A program made the translations under genes and the position numbers. This document shows, piece by piece, positions 35,408-44,808 of a stretch of 64,000 nt of DNA. The notes under the pieces were generated by a model. It was not told where the DNA came from, did no database searches, and was given only the letters and a program-made list of their open reading frames with translations. The first letter of the stretch is position 1; the number at the start of each line of letters is the position of its first letter. This DNA comes from Bacillus luti (lineage in GTDB: Bacteria > Bacillota > Bacilli > Bacillales > Bacillaceae_G): positions 186,001 to 250,000 of the forward strand of contig NZ_MACI01000078.1 of NCBI RefSeq assembly GCF_001884105.1, given 5' to 3'.

Positions 35408-37051
35408 GTGAAAGTAATGAAAAGGTTAGGAGCATGGCTATTAATTGCGTGCGTGTGTATCATATTGATACCAAAAAGCGTATCTGCTCATGCATATGTG
35501 GTGAAATCCAATCCTACTGAAAATGAAACGTTGAAGAAAGCGCCATCTGTTGTGAAAATTGAATTCGATGAGGATATACAAGTTTCACGTTTTAATACAT
35601 TATTTGTAAGAGATTCCTCAGGTAAAAGAGTGGATTTGAAAGATGCTCATATTGATAAACGTAATAAAAAAATATTAGAAGCTGGGTTAAAAGAGAATCT
35701 CAAAAATGGTCTTTACTCAATTCAGTGGAAGGCTATTTCAGCTGATGGCCATCCAATTCAAGGAGTTATCCCGTTTCGTGTTGGATTAGCGGAAGCGGGA
35801 GCAGACGATGTACAAGTAGAAGAGATGGGCTATGTCCCGCAAATTGATATGATTATGGAACGCGGGATTCTATATACAAGTTTCTCGTTATTTTTAGGCG
35901 TGCTATTCTTTAATCTTGTTATGTATAAAGGGAGTGCAGCCTTAGTTCGATTAAAGAGTAAGAAAATAATATGGATTTCATTATTGGGGATATTCATTAG
36001 TTTACTATTCAACCTACCGTTGCAAGCAAAAATGAATGCGGATGTTTCGTGGCTAGAGGCATTTGATCCTTTCTTATTAAAAGAAACATTACAGCTTTCT
36101 GTTTTTGGTTATGTATGGATTACTCAAATGGCTCTTATTAGTACGCTTATACTAGTTACATACTTTGCGGTGAAGCGTGAGAAGTTATCGTCATTTAAAG
36201 TATGGAGCATTCCAATACTATTGTTTACTGGGCTGCTTGTTATGAAAGCTTTAAATAGTCATGCGTATGGTTTGAAGTTTAAAGGCATTGCTGTTGTTAT
36301 GGATTTTCTGCATTTATTTGCAGCGTCATTATGGATTGGCGGTCTATCATCAATTATTCTTCTTTTACGTAAAGAGGATGATAAGTGGACTAAGTATTGG
36401 GATGCAATTAAGCGTTTTTCACCGTGGGCAACAGGTGCTGTCATAGTAATTGTAATAACAGGTCTTTTTAATAGTACATTTTTTATTCCTACGATCCATT
36501 CACTATTTGATACGAAGTATGGATTAGCCTTATTAGCAAAGATACTTTTACTCGTGTGCATGGGAATATTGGGGATCGTGCATTATGTGAAGGGAAGAAT
36601 GCGGGCGCAGCAAAGGTTAGGAGCTACGGTGAAAGTAGAATTTATCATAGGAATTATCGTTTTCATAATCGTAGCTTTTATGACAAACGTACAAACACCG
36701 CCGATGCCTCCTACTGGACCTTTTACAGAGAGCAAGCAATTAAATAATGGATATGAACTTACTCTACAGGTAAGTCCTAATAAGGTAGGACAAAATATAT
36801 TTCATATTACTTTAAAGGATGAGAATGGACAGCCTATTACTGATATGGAACAAATTGTATTGACGACTCAATCGTTAGATATGAACATGGGCAAAGGTTC
36901 ATTTAAAGCTTCAGCTGTTTCACCAGGAGAATATGAAGCGGAAGGTATGTATATTAACATGACAGGAAACTGGAATATACATGTACATGGATTAACAAAA
37001 TCTCTTGATAGCTTCGATACAGATTATAAATTTATTGTAGGTGGCAGATAA
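35408..37051 (+). CDS. ycnJ: Copper import protein YcnJ (CopC-CopD fusion)
   Basis: The 547-residue product begins with a signal peptide ending ...SVSA, so the mature protein starts with His (HAYVVKSNP), the copper ligand of CopC domains; DGHPIQG gives the second His. Residues of about 30-130 are the CopC domain, and about 150-430 the eight-helix CopD membrane domain (HAYGLKFKG, LHLFAASLWIGGL). A C-terminal extracellular beta domain (YtkA-like, about 445-545) follows. It forms an operon with ycnI 35 bases downstream. The copper-responsive repressor gene ycnK that accompanies ycnJ in B. subtilis is absent here. TATAAT-like sequence near 35203 may be the promoter. Confidence 0.9.
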   Translation: MKVMKRLGAWLLIACVCIILIPKSVSAHAYVVKSNPTENETLKKAPSVVKIEFDEDIQVSRFNTLFVRDSSGKRVDLKDAHIDKRNKKILEAGLKENLKNGLYSIQWKAISADGHPIQGVIPFRVGLAEAGADDVQVEEMGYVPQIDMIMERGILYTSFSLFLGVLFFNLVMYKGSAALVRLKSKKIIWISLLGIFISLLFNLPLQAKMNADVSWLEAFDPFLLKETLQLSVFGYVWITQMALISTLILVTYFAVKREKLSSFKVWSIPILLFTGLLVMKALNSHAYGLKFKGIAVVMDFLHLFAASLWIGGLSSIILLLRKEDDKWTKYWDAIKRFSPWATGAVIVIVITGLFNSTFFIPTIHSLFDTKYGLALLAKILLLVCMGILGIVHYVKGRMRAQQRLGATVKVEFIIGIIVFIIVAFMTNVQTPPMPPTGPFTESKQLNNGYELTLQVSPNKVGQNIFHITLKDENGQPITDMEQIVLTTQSLDMNMGKGSFKASAVSPGEYEAEGMYINMTGNWNIHVHGLTKSLDSFDTDYKFIVGGR

Positions 37052-37086
37052 AGAGGTGTTTATAGATGAAAGGGAGTTAATAGAAA

Positions 37087-37707
37087 ATGAAACGTATTAA
37101 AAAATTAGGAACAACAATGATAGCAACAATCATTGCAATGGGGATTTTTTCGTTACCTGTTAGTGCTCACGTAACTGTGAAACCAGCAACTTCAGATGTT
37201 AACTCTTGGGAGACTTATACGATAAAAGTACCAGTTGAAAAGAATGTGGCAACGACAAAAGTCACGCTGAAAATACCAGCTGGCGTCGAGTTTCAACAGT
37301 ATGAACCGGTGCCAGGATGGAAAGTGGAAGAGAAAAAAGATACAGATGGAAAAGTTAAAACTGTAGTATGGGAAGCAACAGGAGAAGGGATTTTGCCTGG
37401 TCAGTTTCAACGATTTACTTTCGTCGCTAAAAATCCAAATAAGGAACAAAAAATAGCTTGGGATGCATATCAACAATATACAGATGGAGAAATTGTTGAA
37501 TGGACAGGCGATGAGAAAGCGGAGAAACCACATTCACTTACTGCAATTACAAAAGGTACATCATTAACAGGAGAACATGGAGAAGTGTCTAATGTAGAAA
37601 ATAATGAAGGTACTAGTAATATGCAATTGATAGCGATTGTTTTATCTATTTTGGCAATTGTATCTTCGGTAGGTACGTGTGTTTTTGTAGTGCGTCGTAA
37701 AAAATAA
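37087..37707 (+). CDS. ycnI: YcnI family copper-binding membrane-anchored protein (DUF1775)
   Basis: The 206-residue protein has a signal peptide (to VSA at about 27) followed by mature HVTVKPATS. The N-terminal His and the later Trp (DVNSWETYTIKVP) are the copper-binding brace of the YcnI family. A beta-sandwich runs to about 160, and a single membrane anchor with a basic tail (CVFVVRRKK) ends the protein. It is thought to be an extracellular copper chaperone partnering YcnJ, encoded just upstream. A ribosome site (AAGGGAG) precedes ATG 37087, and a terminator follows at 37713. Confidence 0.9.
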   Translation: MKRIKKLGTTMIATIIAMGIFSLPVSAHVTVKPATSDVNSWETYTIKVPVEKNVATTKVTLKIPAGVEFQQYEPVPGWKVEEKKDTDGKVKTVVWEATGEGILPGQFQRFTFVAKNPNKEQKIAWDAYQQYTDGEIVEWTGDEKAEKPHSLTAITKGTSLTGEHGEVSNVENNEGTSNMQLIAIVLSILAIVSSVGTCVFVVRRKK

Positions 37708-37712
37708 GATAT

Positions 37713-37745
37713 AAAAAAGAGCCTACAAATAGTAGGCTCTTTCTC
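37713..37745. terminator. Bidirectional terminator between ycnI and the EamA gene
   Basis: AAAGAGCCTAC (37716-37726) pairs with GTAGGCTCTTT (37732-37742), with A and T runs on either side. Confidence 0.88.
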
Positions 37746-37749
37746 ATAT

Positions 37750-38655
37750 TTATTTCACTTCAACCTGCTGCCTTACAGCAAGTGTTTTCGGCTTTATATT
37801 TACAAAACAAATGCTCACAACAATAAATAATAGGCCAATAAATAAGCTCATTGTAATGGCTTCATGTAAGAAGATTGAACTTACAATAATAGCGATAAGG
37901 GGAATAAGGAATGTATAAGCCCCTACTTTACTCGCTTCACCAGCTCCAACGAGTGTGAAGTATGCAAGCCACCCCATTGCAATAACAAAGAATGAAATAA
38001 AGAGTAGTACGCTAACAAATGGTATACTCCAAGCGATACTAGACCAGTTTTCAAACTCTGAACCAAATCCAATTAAGCAAAGTCCACCAATAATGAGCTG
38101 AAGTGTTACCATCCAAATGGAATTAACGCGGTGCCCAGTCTTCTTAATAAATACTGTTCCAAGTGCCCAGCCAATAGCGCATCCTATCGCGAGAATGATT
38201 CCGATAATAGAAATATGTCCAGTTAAACTACTAGAGCTAATGACACCCACGCCAATAAATCCAAGAACAAGCCCGAAAATTTTTAAGCCGTACATAGACT
38301 CTTCAAGCCAAATCCATGAGAAAATGCCGAGTAAAACTGGTTGTAGAAATACGATGGCGGAAAATAGCCCAGCAGGCATATATTGAAGGCCGACAGTTTG
38401 TAATCCGTAAAATATAATGATGTTAAGTAAAGAAGAAATAACGTATAAATGCCAAGTTTCTTTTAAGTGTAACTCTTTGTATTTCGGTAATGCGAACAGG
38501 AGTAAAATGAATCCTCCAATTAAAGTTCGAACGCCTGCAAATAAAACGGGTGGTGTATAATGCAGGGCAAACTTAGATAAAGGCCAATTGATTCCCCACA
38601 TGAAAACGAGAAAGGTAAGGATGATGGCCGTCTTAGTTCGAGAAAGCTGTGTCAC
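37750..38655 (-). CDS. EamA (DMT) family exporter
   Basis: The 301-residue protein has ten predicted helices in two repeated EamA halves (TFLVFMWGINWPLSKFAL at the N-terminus; a second half from about residue 150). DMT members of this kind export amino acids, nucleosides or other metabolites. The substrate cannot be read from the sequence. The ribosome site is GGAGGTC on the minus strand. It is divergent from a LysR regulator gene, which probably controls it through the shared 97-base intergenic region. Confidence 0.85.
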   Translation of the reverse strand: MTQLSRTKTAIILTFLVFMWGINWPLSKFALHYTPPVLFAGVRTLIGGFILLLFALPKYKELHLKETWHLYVISSLLNIIIFYGLQTVGLQYMPAGLFSAIVFLQPVLLGIFSWIWLEESMYGLKIFGLVLGFIGVGVISSSSLTGHISIIGIILAIGCAIGWALGTVFIKKTGHRVNSIWMVTLQLIIGGLCLIGFGSEFENWSSIAWSIPFVSVLLFISFFVIAMGWLAYFTLVGAGEASKVGAYTFLIPLIAIIVSSIFLHEAITMSLFIGLLFIVVSICFVNIKPKTLAVRQQVEVK

Positions 38656-38675
38656 GGTAAGACCTCCTTGTTGTT

Positions 38676-38722
38676 ATTCATTTCACTATGATATGATATC
38701 GACAGTGATAAATAAAATGAAT
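38676..38722. promoter_or_regulatory. Nested dyad in the LysR/EamA intergenic region
   Basis: ATTCATTT (38676-38683) matches AAATGAAT (38715-38722), and inside it TCACT (38683-38687) matches AGTGA (38704-38708), around GATATGATATC. A dyad of this size between a LysR gene and its divergent neighbour is the expected operator. Confidence 0.5.
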
Positions 38723-38752
38723 CTTTTTTATAAGGAGTATAAGTGATTAGTT

Positions 38753-39622
38753 ATGACCATTACACAACTGCAAGTATTAATAAAAACTGTTGAGTTAGGT
38801 AGTTTTACGAAGGCGGCCCGGGTGTTAAATATGACGCAGCCAGCAGTCAGTCATGCCATTTCAAGTATTGAGTCAGAGTTAGGAGTTACGATTCTTATAC
38901 GTGATAAACGAAAAGGGCTAATTGTTACGGATGTAGGAAACAGAATTCTTGTACATATTAGAGAGATTTTGAACGGTGTAGAGAAGATTGAACAAGAAGT
39001 TGCGATGGAGAAAGGACACGAAGTGGGGACGATTCGAATTGGGAGTTTTCCGAGTGCTTCTGCACATTTCTTACCGAAAATGATAAATCATTTTAAGGAG
39101 AAGTATCCGAACTTAGAGGTCGTTCTTTGCGAAGGAACAATTAAAGAAGTTGAAGATTGGTTAATATCGAGGGTTGTTGATATAGGAATTGTTATTTTGC
39201 CTAATAAAGAGATGGAGATTGTCCCATTAACGAAGGGGAAAATGGTTGCTATCTTAAGAGAGGATCATCCTCTTTGTAAGAAGGACTCTATTGCAATTAG
39301 TGATTTAGAGAATGAACCGATCATATTATGTAAGGGCGGATATGAACCACCCATTATTGATATGTTTAAACAAGCCAACGTACCACTTCGGGCTGAGTAT
39401 GTAATATCGACCGTTACTACAGCTTTAAATATGATTCAAGAAGGATTAGGTATTGCAATATTAGCTGAATTGTCTTTAACGAATTTACCACAGAATGTGC
39501 AAACGAGAGAATTGGAACCGCAAGTATGGAGAGAAATTGCTTTAGCTGTTCCTTCATTAAAGGATTCTTCAATCGCTGTGCAGCTATTTATTGAAGAATT
39601 TCAAGCGCTATTTGCAGAATAA
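38753..39622 (+). CDS. LysR-family transcriptional regulator
   Basis: The 289-residue product has an N-terminal winged helix-turn-helix (FTKAARVLNMTQPAVSHAIS) and a periplasmic-binding-like effector domain from about residue 90. It lies divergent to the EamA exporter, so it most likely activates that gene in response to the exported compound. Its ATG is preceded by AAGGAGT at a longer distance (about 13 bases). A terminator follows at 39629. Confidence 0.9.
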   Translation: MTITQLQVLIKTVELGSFTKAARVLNMTQPAVSHAISSIESELGVTILIRDKRKGLIVTDVGNRILVHIREILNGVEKIEQEVAMEKGHEVGTIRIGSFPSASAHFLPKMINHFKEKYPNLEVVLCEGTIKEVEDWLISRVVDIGIVILPNKEMEIVPLTKGKMVAILREDHPLCKKDSIAISDLENEPIILCKGGYEPPIIDMFKQANVPLRAEYVISTVTTALNMIQEGLGIAILAELSLTNLPQNVQTRELEPQVWREIALAVPSLKDSSIAVQLFIEEFQALFAE

Positions 39623-39628
39623 AAAGAG

Positions 39629-39660
39629 GTGTCTCATATATCATAATGGGACACTTTTTA
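39629..39660 (+). terminator. Terminator of the LysR gene
   Basis: GTGTCTCAT (39629-39637) pairs with ATGGGACAC (39646-39654), one G-T pair, followed by five T. Confidence 0.75.
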
Positions 39661-39689
39661 ATTTGCTTATAAAAAATCTATGAAAAGGA

Positions 39690-39725
39690 TTGACTTATCT
39701 TTTCGTTGTAACTATAATGATTACA
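39690..39725 (+). promoter_or_regulatory. Promoter and probable Rrf2 operator, site 1
   Basis: TTGACT (39690-39695) and TATAAT (39713-39718) are exactly 17 bases apart. The dyad TGTAA-N9-TTACA (39707-39725) overlaps the -10 box. The same dyad, with matching flanking bases (TGTAACT and GATTACA), recurs at 40202-40220. This suggests that the Rrf2 regulator represses its own gene and the next one. Confidence 0.75.
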
Positions 39726-39742
39726 TCGAGGTGGTGATTACG

Positions 39743-40174
39743 ATGAAAATTAGTAGCCGCTTTTCTATAGCAGTTCATATTTTATCTATCTTAAAAAATA
39801 ATCCATCTTCACTTTGCACTTCAGACTATATGGCTGAAAGTGTCAATACAAATCCAGTAGTCATTCGTAAAATTATGTCGTACTTAAAACAAGCTGGCTT
39901 TGTTTACGTAAATCGAGGTCCAGGTGGTGCAGGTTTATTAAAGGATTTACATGAAATTACATTGTTAGATGTGTATCATGCAGTGAATGTGGTAGAAGAA
40001 GACAAACTATTTCATATTCATGAGCAACCAAATCCAGATTGTCCAATTGGTGCGAATATTCAAGTTGTATTAGAAGTTATTTTGATTCAAGCACAATCCG
40101 CGATGGAAGAAGTTTTGAGAAATATTACGATGGCGCAGTTGTTTGAATCGTTGCAAGAGAAAATGAATGCTTAA
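39743..40174 (+). CDS. Rrf2-family transcriptional regulator
   Basis: I start the gene at ATG 39743, after GAGGTGGTG. An upstream in-frame ATG at 39680 lies before the promoter and cannot be used. The 143-residue product has the Rrf2 winged helix (SSRFSIAVHILSILKNNP; NTNPVVIRKIMSYLKQAGF) and a following GPGGAG turn. It has a single Cys (DCPIGAN) in the usual effector region, plus one in LCTSDYM, so it resembles the redox- or electrophile-sensing Rrf2 proteins rather than the three-Cys iron-sulfur types. Shared operators link it to the oxidoreductase gene downstream. Confidence 0.88.
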   Translation: MKISSRFSIAVHILSILKNNPSSLCTSDYMAESVNTNPVVIRKIMSYLKQAGFVYVNRGPGGAGLLKDLHEITLLDVYHAVNVVEEDKLFHIHEQPNPDCPIGANIQVVLEVILIQAQSAMEEVLRNITMAQLFESLQEKMNA

Positions 40175-40201
40175 ATCATGTTTATATTTTTTTGATATTA
40201 A

Positions 40202-40220
40202 TGTAACTGTTTCGATTACA
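40202..40220 (+). promoter_or_regulatory. Probable Rrf2 operator, site 2
   Basis: TGTAACTGTTTCGATTACA (40202-40220) has the same TGTAA-N9-TTACA layout as site 1, with 14 of 19 bases identical. It lies 26 bases before the ATG of the DsbA/FrnE-like gene, where it could block transcription. Confidence 0.7.
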
Positions 40221-40245
40221 ACTATAAAGGTAAGGTGTAAAATTT

Positions 40246-40896
40246 ATGACTGTAAAAATGAAAGTATACTCAGATTTTATATGTCCATTTTGTTTTTTAG
40301 CAAAAGGTCCATTAGATGAAGTAGCGAAAGAGAAAGATGTAGAAATCGAATGGATGCCATTTGAATTACGTCCAAGTCCATATTCAAAAATAGACCCTTG
40401 GAATGAACCAGATAAAATAGGTTCATGGGATGCATTCATTCTTCCTACAGCGAAGAAGTTAGGAATTGAAATGCGATTACCACGTGTTTCTCCGCATCCA
40501 TATACACATTTAGCTTTCGAAGGGTGTCAATTTGCGAAAGAACGTGGACTAGGAAATGAATATCATCACCGCGTATTCACAGCATTTTTCCAAGAAGAGC
40601 AAAACATTGAAGATATTGATGTTTTAACAAAATTAGCGGTAGAAGTAGGTCTTCCTGAAGCCGAATTTAAAGATGCGTTAGTAACTCGTAAATATAAAGA
40701 AAAGCATCAAGAAGCAATTCAGCATGCATATGATGAAGCGAATATTATGGCTGTTCCAACTGTCATGATTGGAGATGAAGTCATCCAAGGGCTTGCTAGT
40801 AAAGAAACGCTACAAAGAGTCATTGATAAAGAACTTGAAAAGGATAAAACAAATTCATTTGAAGGTATGCAATGTAATACAGATGGATATTGCTAA
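40246..40896 (+). CDS. DsbA/FrnE-family thiol oxidoreductase
   Basis: The 216-residue product has a thioredoxin fold with the active-site motif CPFC in YSDFICPFCFLAKGP near the N-terminus. A helical insertion follows, then the cis-Pro loop in NIMAVPTVMIGDEV. There is no signal peptide, so it is cytoplasmic, like FrnE, a disulfide isomerase linked to oxidative stress. A Cys near the end (QCNTDGYC region) is unusual and may be a redox or metal site. It follows the Rrf2 gene with a matching operator and precedes a nitroreductase; the three look like a stress-response group. Confidence 0.85.
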   Translation: MTVKMKVYSDFICPFCFLAKGPLDEVAKEKDVEIEWMPFELRPSPYSKIDPWNEPDKIGSWDAFILPTAKKLGIEMRLPRVSPHPYTHLAFEGCQFAKERGLGNEYHHRVFTAFFQEEQNIEDIDVLTKLAVEVGLPEAEFKDALVTRKYKEKHQEAIQHAYDEANIMAVPTVMIGDEVIQGLASKETLQRVIDKELEKDKTNSFEGMQCNTDGYC

Positions 40897-40953
40897 TTCG
40901 CTTGTTATGAAATAACAAAATAAATTATAAAACAAATATTTGGAGGAATTAAA

Positions 40954-41556
40954 ATGTCAGCAACTACAACAAACTTAAAAGAAGCAATCGTGAACCGTCG
41001 TTCCATTCGTAAAGTAACAAAAAACGATGCAATTACGAAAGAAAGAATTGAAGAAGTTTTAAAAACAGCGTTACACGCACCGACATCTTTCAATATGCAA
41101 AGTGGTCGTATGGTTGTATTAATGGATGGAGAGCATGAAAAGTTTTGGGATATTGTTAAAGAAACACTAAGAGCCCGCGTACCAGCAGAAAACTTTGAAG
41201 CGACTGTAGAAAGATTAAAAGGTTTCCATACAGGTGTTGGGACTGTGTTATTCTTTGAAGATCAAGCGGCAGTAGAAAAAATGCAAGAAAACGCTCCATT
41301 ATATAAAGATCAGTTCCCATTCTGGTCTCATCAAGGAAATGCAATGTTACAACATACTGTATGGATGCTATTAGCTGCTGAAGGAATTGGGGCGTCATTA
41401 CAACATTATAATCCAATCGTAGATGCGGAAGTAAAAGAAACTTGGAACATTCCAGCAGAGTGGAGTTTAGTAGGACAAATGCCATTTGGTGAAGCAAACG
41501 AACAACCGGGAGAAAGAACATTCTTACCTACTGAAGATGTAGTGAAATTTTATTAA
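40954..41556 (+). CDS. Nitroreductase-family protein
   Basis: The 200-residue flavoprotein has the nitroreductase pattern: NRRSIRKV at the N-terminus for FMN phosphate binding, HAPTSFNMQSGRMVVL, and the C-terminal IPAEWSLVGQMPFGE block. Such enzymes reduce nitro compounds or quinones with NAD(P)H. GGAGGA precedes the ATG. A TTGTTAT/ATAACAA dyad (40902-40918) lies in the 57-base gap after the FrnE-like gene. The two are probably co-transcribed, and the terminator at 41577 ends the unit. Confidence 0.88.
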   Translation: MSATTTNLKEAIVNRRSIRKVTKNDAITKERIEEVLKTALHAPTSFNMQSGRMVVLMDGEHEKFWDIVKETLRARVPAENFEATVERLKGFHTGVGTVLFFEDQAAVEKMQENAPLYKDQFPFWSHQGNAMLQHTVWMLLAAEGIGASLQHYNPIVDAEVKETWNIPAEWSLVGQMPFGEANEQPGERTFLPTEDVVKFY

Positions 41557-41576
41557 GAAATAGAATATGAAACGAG

Positions 41577-41609
41577 AAGGAAGCTGTACTTAGAAACAGC
41601 TTCCTTTTT
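41577..41609 (+). terminator. Terminator of the nitroreductase gene
   Basis: AAGGAAGCTGT (41577-41587) pairs with ACAGCTTCCTT (41596-41606), followed by T. Confidence 0.88.
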
Positions 41610-41682
41610 GGTATGGGTGTTAATTTATGTGTATTTAGGGAAGGAATATAAGAAATAAACTGATAAAAAAGGAAGTGGAAAC

Positions 41683-41823
41683 ATGGGTAATGAGAAAAAA
41701 TATACAGTGGTAGGTACTGATGTTGAGGAAGTGAAGCGTTTAAATAAAAATTCAGGGTTAACTTATAATCAAGTAAAAGAATTATTAGCAAAGCAAATGC
41801 AAAAAAAGAACCGATTAGATTGA
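41683..41823 (+). CDS. Small 46-residue protein, function unknown
   Basis: ATG 41683 follows AAGGAAGTGG and encodes MGNEKKYTVVGTDVEEVKRL plus 26 more residues, a basic helical protein (a QVKELLAKQM stretch). Codon use and the ribosome site are those of a real gene. The sequence looks like a short cereus-group protein with a beta strand and two helices, possibly a ribbon-helix-helix or spore-type small protein. I cannot name it. Confidence 0.65.
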   Translation: MGNEKKYTVVGTDVEEVKRLNKNSGLTYNQVKELLAKQMQKKNRLD

Positions 41824-41854
41824 AGTAATTAAGTTTTTTATTTAGCATTTTGTC

Positions 41855-41881
41855 TAGAGAGTTACGGGGAATATAACTCTC
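41855..41881. repeat. Perfect dyad in the gap before the AI-2E gene
   Basis: AGAGAGTTA and TAACTCTCT are complementary around nine bases. No T run follows, so it is not a clear terminator; it may be an operator or RNA hairpin. The rest of 41824-42131 holds no gene. Confidence 0.5.
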
Positions 41882-42131
41882 TGAACAGCAGTCTAAAAAT
41901 AGAAAATCACCTAAGTTGTAATAGAATATGCGAAAAAAATGGACTTCACAGAAATATATTAGTAGGCTGATTTCAAAAGAATCTAACAATATGAAAAGAA
42001 AAAAAGGATTCTTCCCAATTAGTAAGAAAGATTGTCTATAGAAGTTCATAAAATGTAATAGTATTACAATGAATACGTACGTTTTGTCATATATTCAATT
42101 TCCATCCACTGAAGGGGGAGGTTAATTCTTA

Positions 42132-43145
42132 ATGAATGAAGTGAAAAATTTTTTTCGAAGTAGAGGGTTTCAACGGTTTCTCGTTTTAATAATAGTAGCG
42201 CTTGTATTATATGGGTTAAAAAGTATGATTAATTTAATATTAATTACGTTTATACTGACATTTTTAATGGATCGGTTCCAACGTTTTATATCAAAAAAAT
42301 TGAATGTGAATCGAAAAATTGTTATCGCATGTTTGTATATAATATTAGTGTCCTTTATCGGCACAACATTGTATAAATATTTACCAGTATTAACGATACA
42401 AATTTCACAATTGATTTATCAATTTAAGCTCTTTTTTCAAAATCCACCTGATAATGAAATCATTAAATATGCACTTTCAACAATTAATGGAATGGAAGTA
42501 TCAAAATATATAGAACAAGGTGTAGATGTTATATATCAATCGATAGCAAACATAGGCAAGGTAAGTTTACAAATATTATTGTCTCTAATTTTAAGCTTAT
42601 TTTTCTTATTAGAAAAAGAGCGTATTATTACATTTACTTCTAAGTTTAAAGATAGTAGGCTAAAGATTTTTTATGAGGAGATTGCATATTTTGGTGAAAG
42701 GTTTGCAAGATCGTTCGGTAAAGTAATTGAAGCGCAGTTTTTAATTGCGGTTGTAAACTGTATTCTTACTGTGATTGCATTAATCGTTTTAGGATTTCCA
42801 CAGCTACTCGTATTAGCTGTTATGATTTTCCTACTAGGATTGATTCCGGTTGCAGGTGTAATCATTTCTTTGTTTCCACTTTGTATCATTGCTTATAATG
42901 TAGGTGGAGTTATATACGTAGTATACATACTTGTGTTCATTACAGCCATCCATGCTCTTGAAAGTTATTTTTTAAATCCGAAGTTTATGTCTGCGAAAAC
43001 AAATTTACCGATCTTTTATACATTTATGATTCTCATCTTTTCAGAGCATTTCCTCGGAATATGGGGACTTATTATCGGGATACCAATCTTTATCTTTTTC
43101 TTAGATGTACTTGATGTAAATAATGAAGAAGCGATTAAAAAGTAA
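42132..43145 (+). CDS. AI-2E family transporter
   Basis: The 337-residue protein has the layout of the AI-2E (PerM/YtvI) exporter family: two N-terminal helices, a soluble stretch, and a C-terminal block of five or six helices containing LIPVAGVIISLFPLCIIAYN and GLIIGIPIFIFFLDV. Substrates in Bacillus are unknown; members include autoinducer exporters and Na+/H+ antiporters. GGGGGAGG precedes the ATG and a strong terminator follows. Confidence 0.85.
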   Translation: MNEVKNFFRSRGFQRFLVLIIVALVLYGLKSMINLILITFILTFLMDRFQRFISKKLNVNRKIVIACLYIILVSFIGTTLYKYLPVLTIQISQLIYQFKLFFQNPPDNEIIKYALSTINGMEVSKYIEQGVDVIYQSIANIGKVSLQILLSLILSLFFLLEKERIITFTSKFKDSRLKIFYEEIAYFGERFARSFGKVIEAQFLIAVVNCILTVIALIVLGFPQLLVLAVMIFLLGLIPVAGVIISLFPLCIIAYNVGGVIYVVYILVFITAIHALESYFLNPKFMSAKTNLPIFYTFMILIFSEHFLGIWGLIIGIPIFIFFLDVLDVNNEEAIKK

Positions 43146-43149
43146 TAGA

Positions 43150-43194
43150 AAATAACCGATGTTTGCAAGGAACGAAAACATCGGTTATTTTTTA
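43150..43194 (+). terminator. Terminator of the AI-2E gene
   Basis: AAATAACCGATGTTT (43150-43164) pairs with AAACATCGGTTATTT (43176-43190), followed by T. Confidence 0.9.
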
Positions 43195-43266
43195 TCTGGA
43201 AACATGTTAATTGATAGAAGGTAATACAGTAAAAACGGACGGAATGCTACTGATATAAGTGTCACT

Positions 43267-43551
43267 TTATTCTTTCTTAGCTGGTGGAAGTTTAATGAAT
43301 GTATTGGCTATTAAGGCTATAATAACAGCAGTAAAAAGAAATAATGCGATTATGCTAATGCCCATACCTGCCCACCCACCAATAAGGAAGATACTTATCG
43401 GTATTGTTAATAAGCAAATAATAAGTAGAATGAATCCGAGATTTTTGTCATATTTTTTAGTTGGAAATAGGGTTCTGATGATTAAAAAGAGGAAAAGTAT
43501 TAAGGATGAAATAGCTAATAAAAGGATTACAATTGTCCAAGAATCATTCAT
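43267..43551 (-). CDS. YesK-like small membrane protein
   Basis: The 94-residue product has three hydrophobic segments (IVILLLAISSLILFLFLIIR; a second near 40-57; a third near 62-86) and a basic C-terminal tail. Size and pattern fit the YesK family of unknown function. The minus-strand start has a good GGGAGTG site, whereas the opposite 110-codon frame has none, so this strand is chosen. Confidence 0.65.
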   Translation of the reverse strand: MNDSWTIVILLLAISSLILFLFLIIRTLFPTKKYDKNLGFILLIICLLTIPISIFLIGGWAGMGISIIALFLFTAVIIALIANTFIKLPPAKKE

Positions 43552-43616
43552 AAAATCACTCCCTTCTATTATGGATAATATTATGGTTTAGAGTGAGGAT
43601 GAACAATAAAAAATAT

Positions 43617-43652
43617 AAAAAAGCAATCCAAAGTAAATTGGATTGCTTTTTT
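43617..43652. terminator. Bidirectional terminator downstream of ldh
   Basis: AAAAAGCAATCCAA and TTGGATTGCTTTTT form the stem, with T runs on both strands. It ends the minus-strand ldh gene. Confidence 0.88.
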
Positions 43653-43662
43653 GAATATAAGA

Positions 43663-44682
<1,020 letters not shown>

Positions 44683-44808
44683 TTATTACATTTTATAAAA
44701 GATATTCAAGTATTTGAAAATGTATCCGTGCAATTCCTTGCATGAAACATAGGAATCAAGTTAACCGAATATAATGCAATAAAATCCTTTGTTAAAGGGG
44801 AAAAGGGT

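Noticed and set aside
39680-39742. Extended N-terminus of the Rrf2 regulator
   Set aside because: The extension contains the promoter (-35 and -10) of the gene itself, so it cannot be translated from that transcript.
41528-42049. 173-codon minus-strand ORF
   Set aside because: It lies across the nitroreductase end, its terminator and the 46-codon plus-strand gene, has no ribosome site, and its Leu/Phe/Ser-rich sequence is what AT-rich antisense DNA gives.
43259-43591. 110-codon plus-strand ORF opposite the YesK-like gene
   Set aside because: No ribosome site, and its product is not coherent; the minus-strand reading has a good ribosome site and clear membrane helices.
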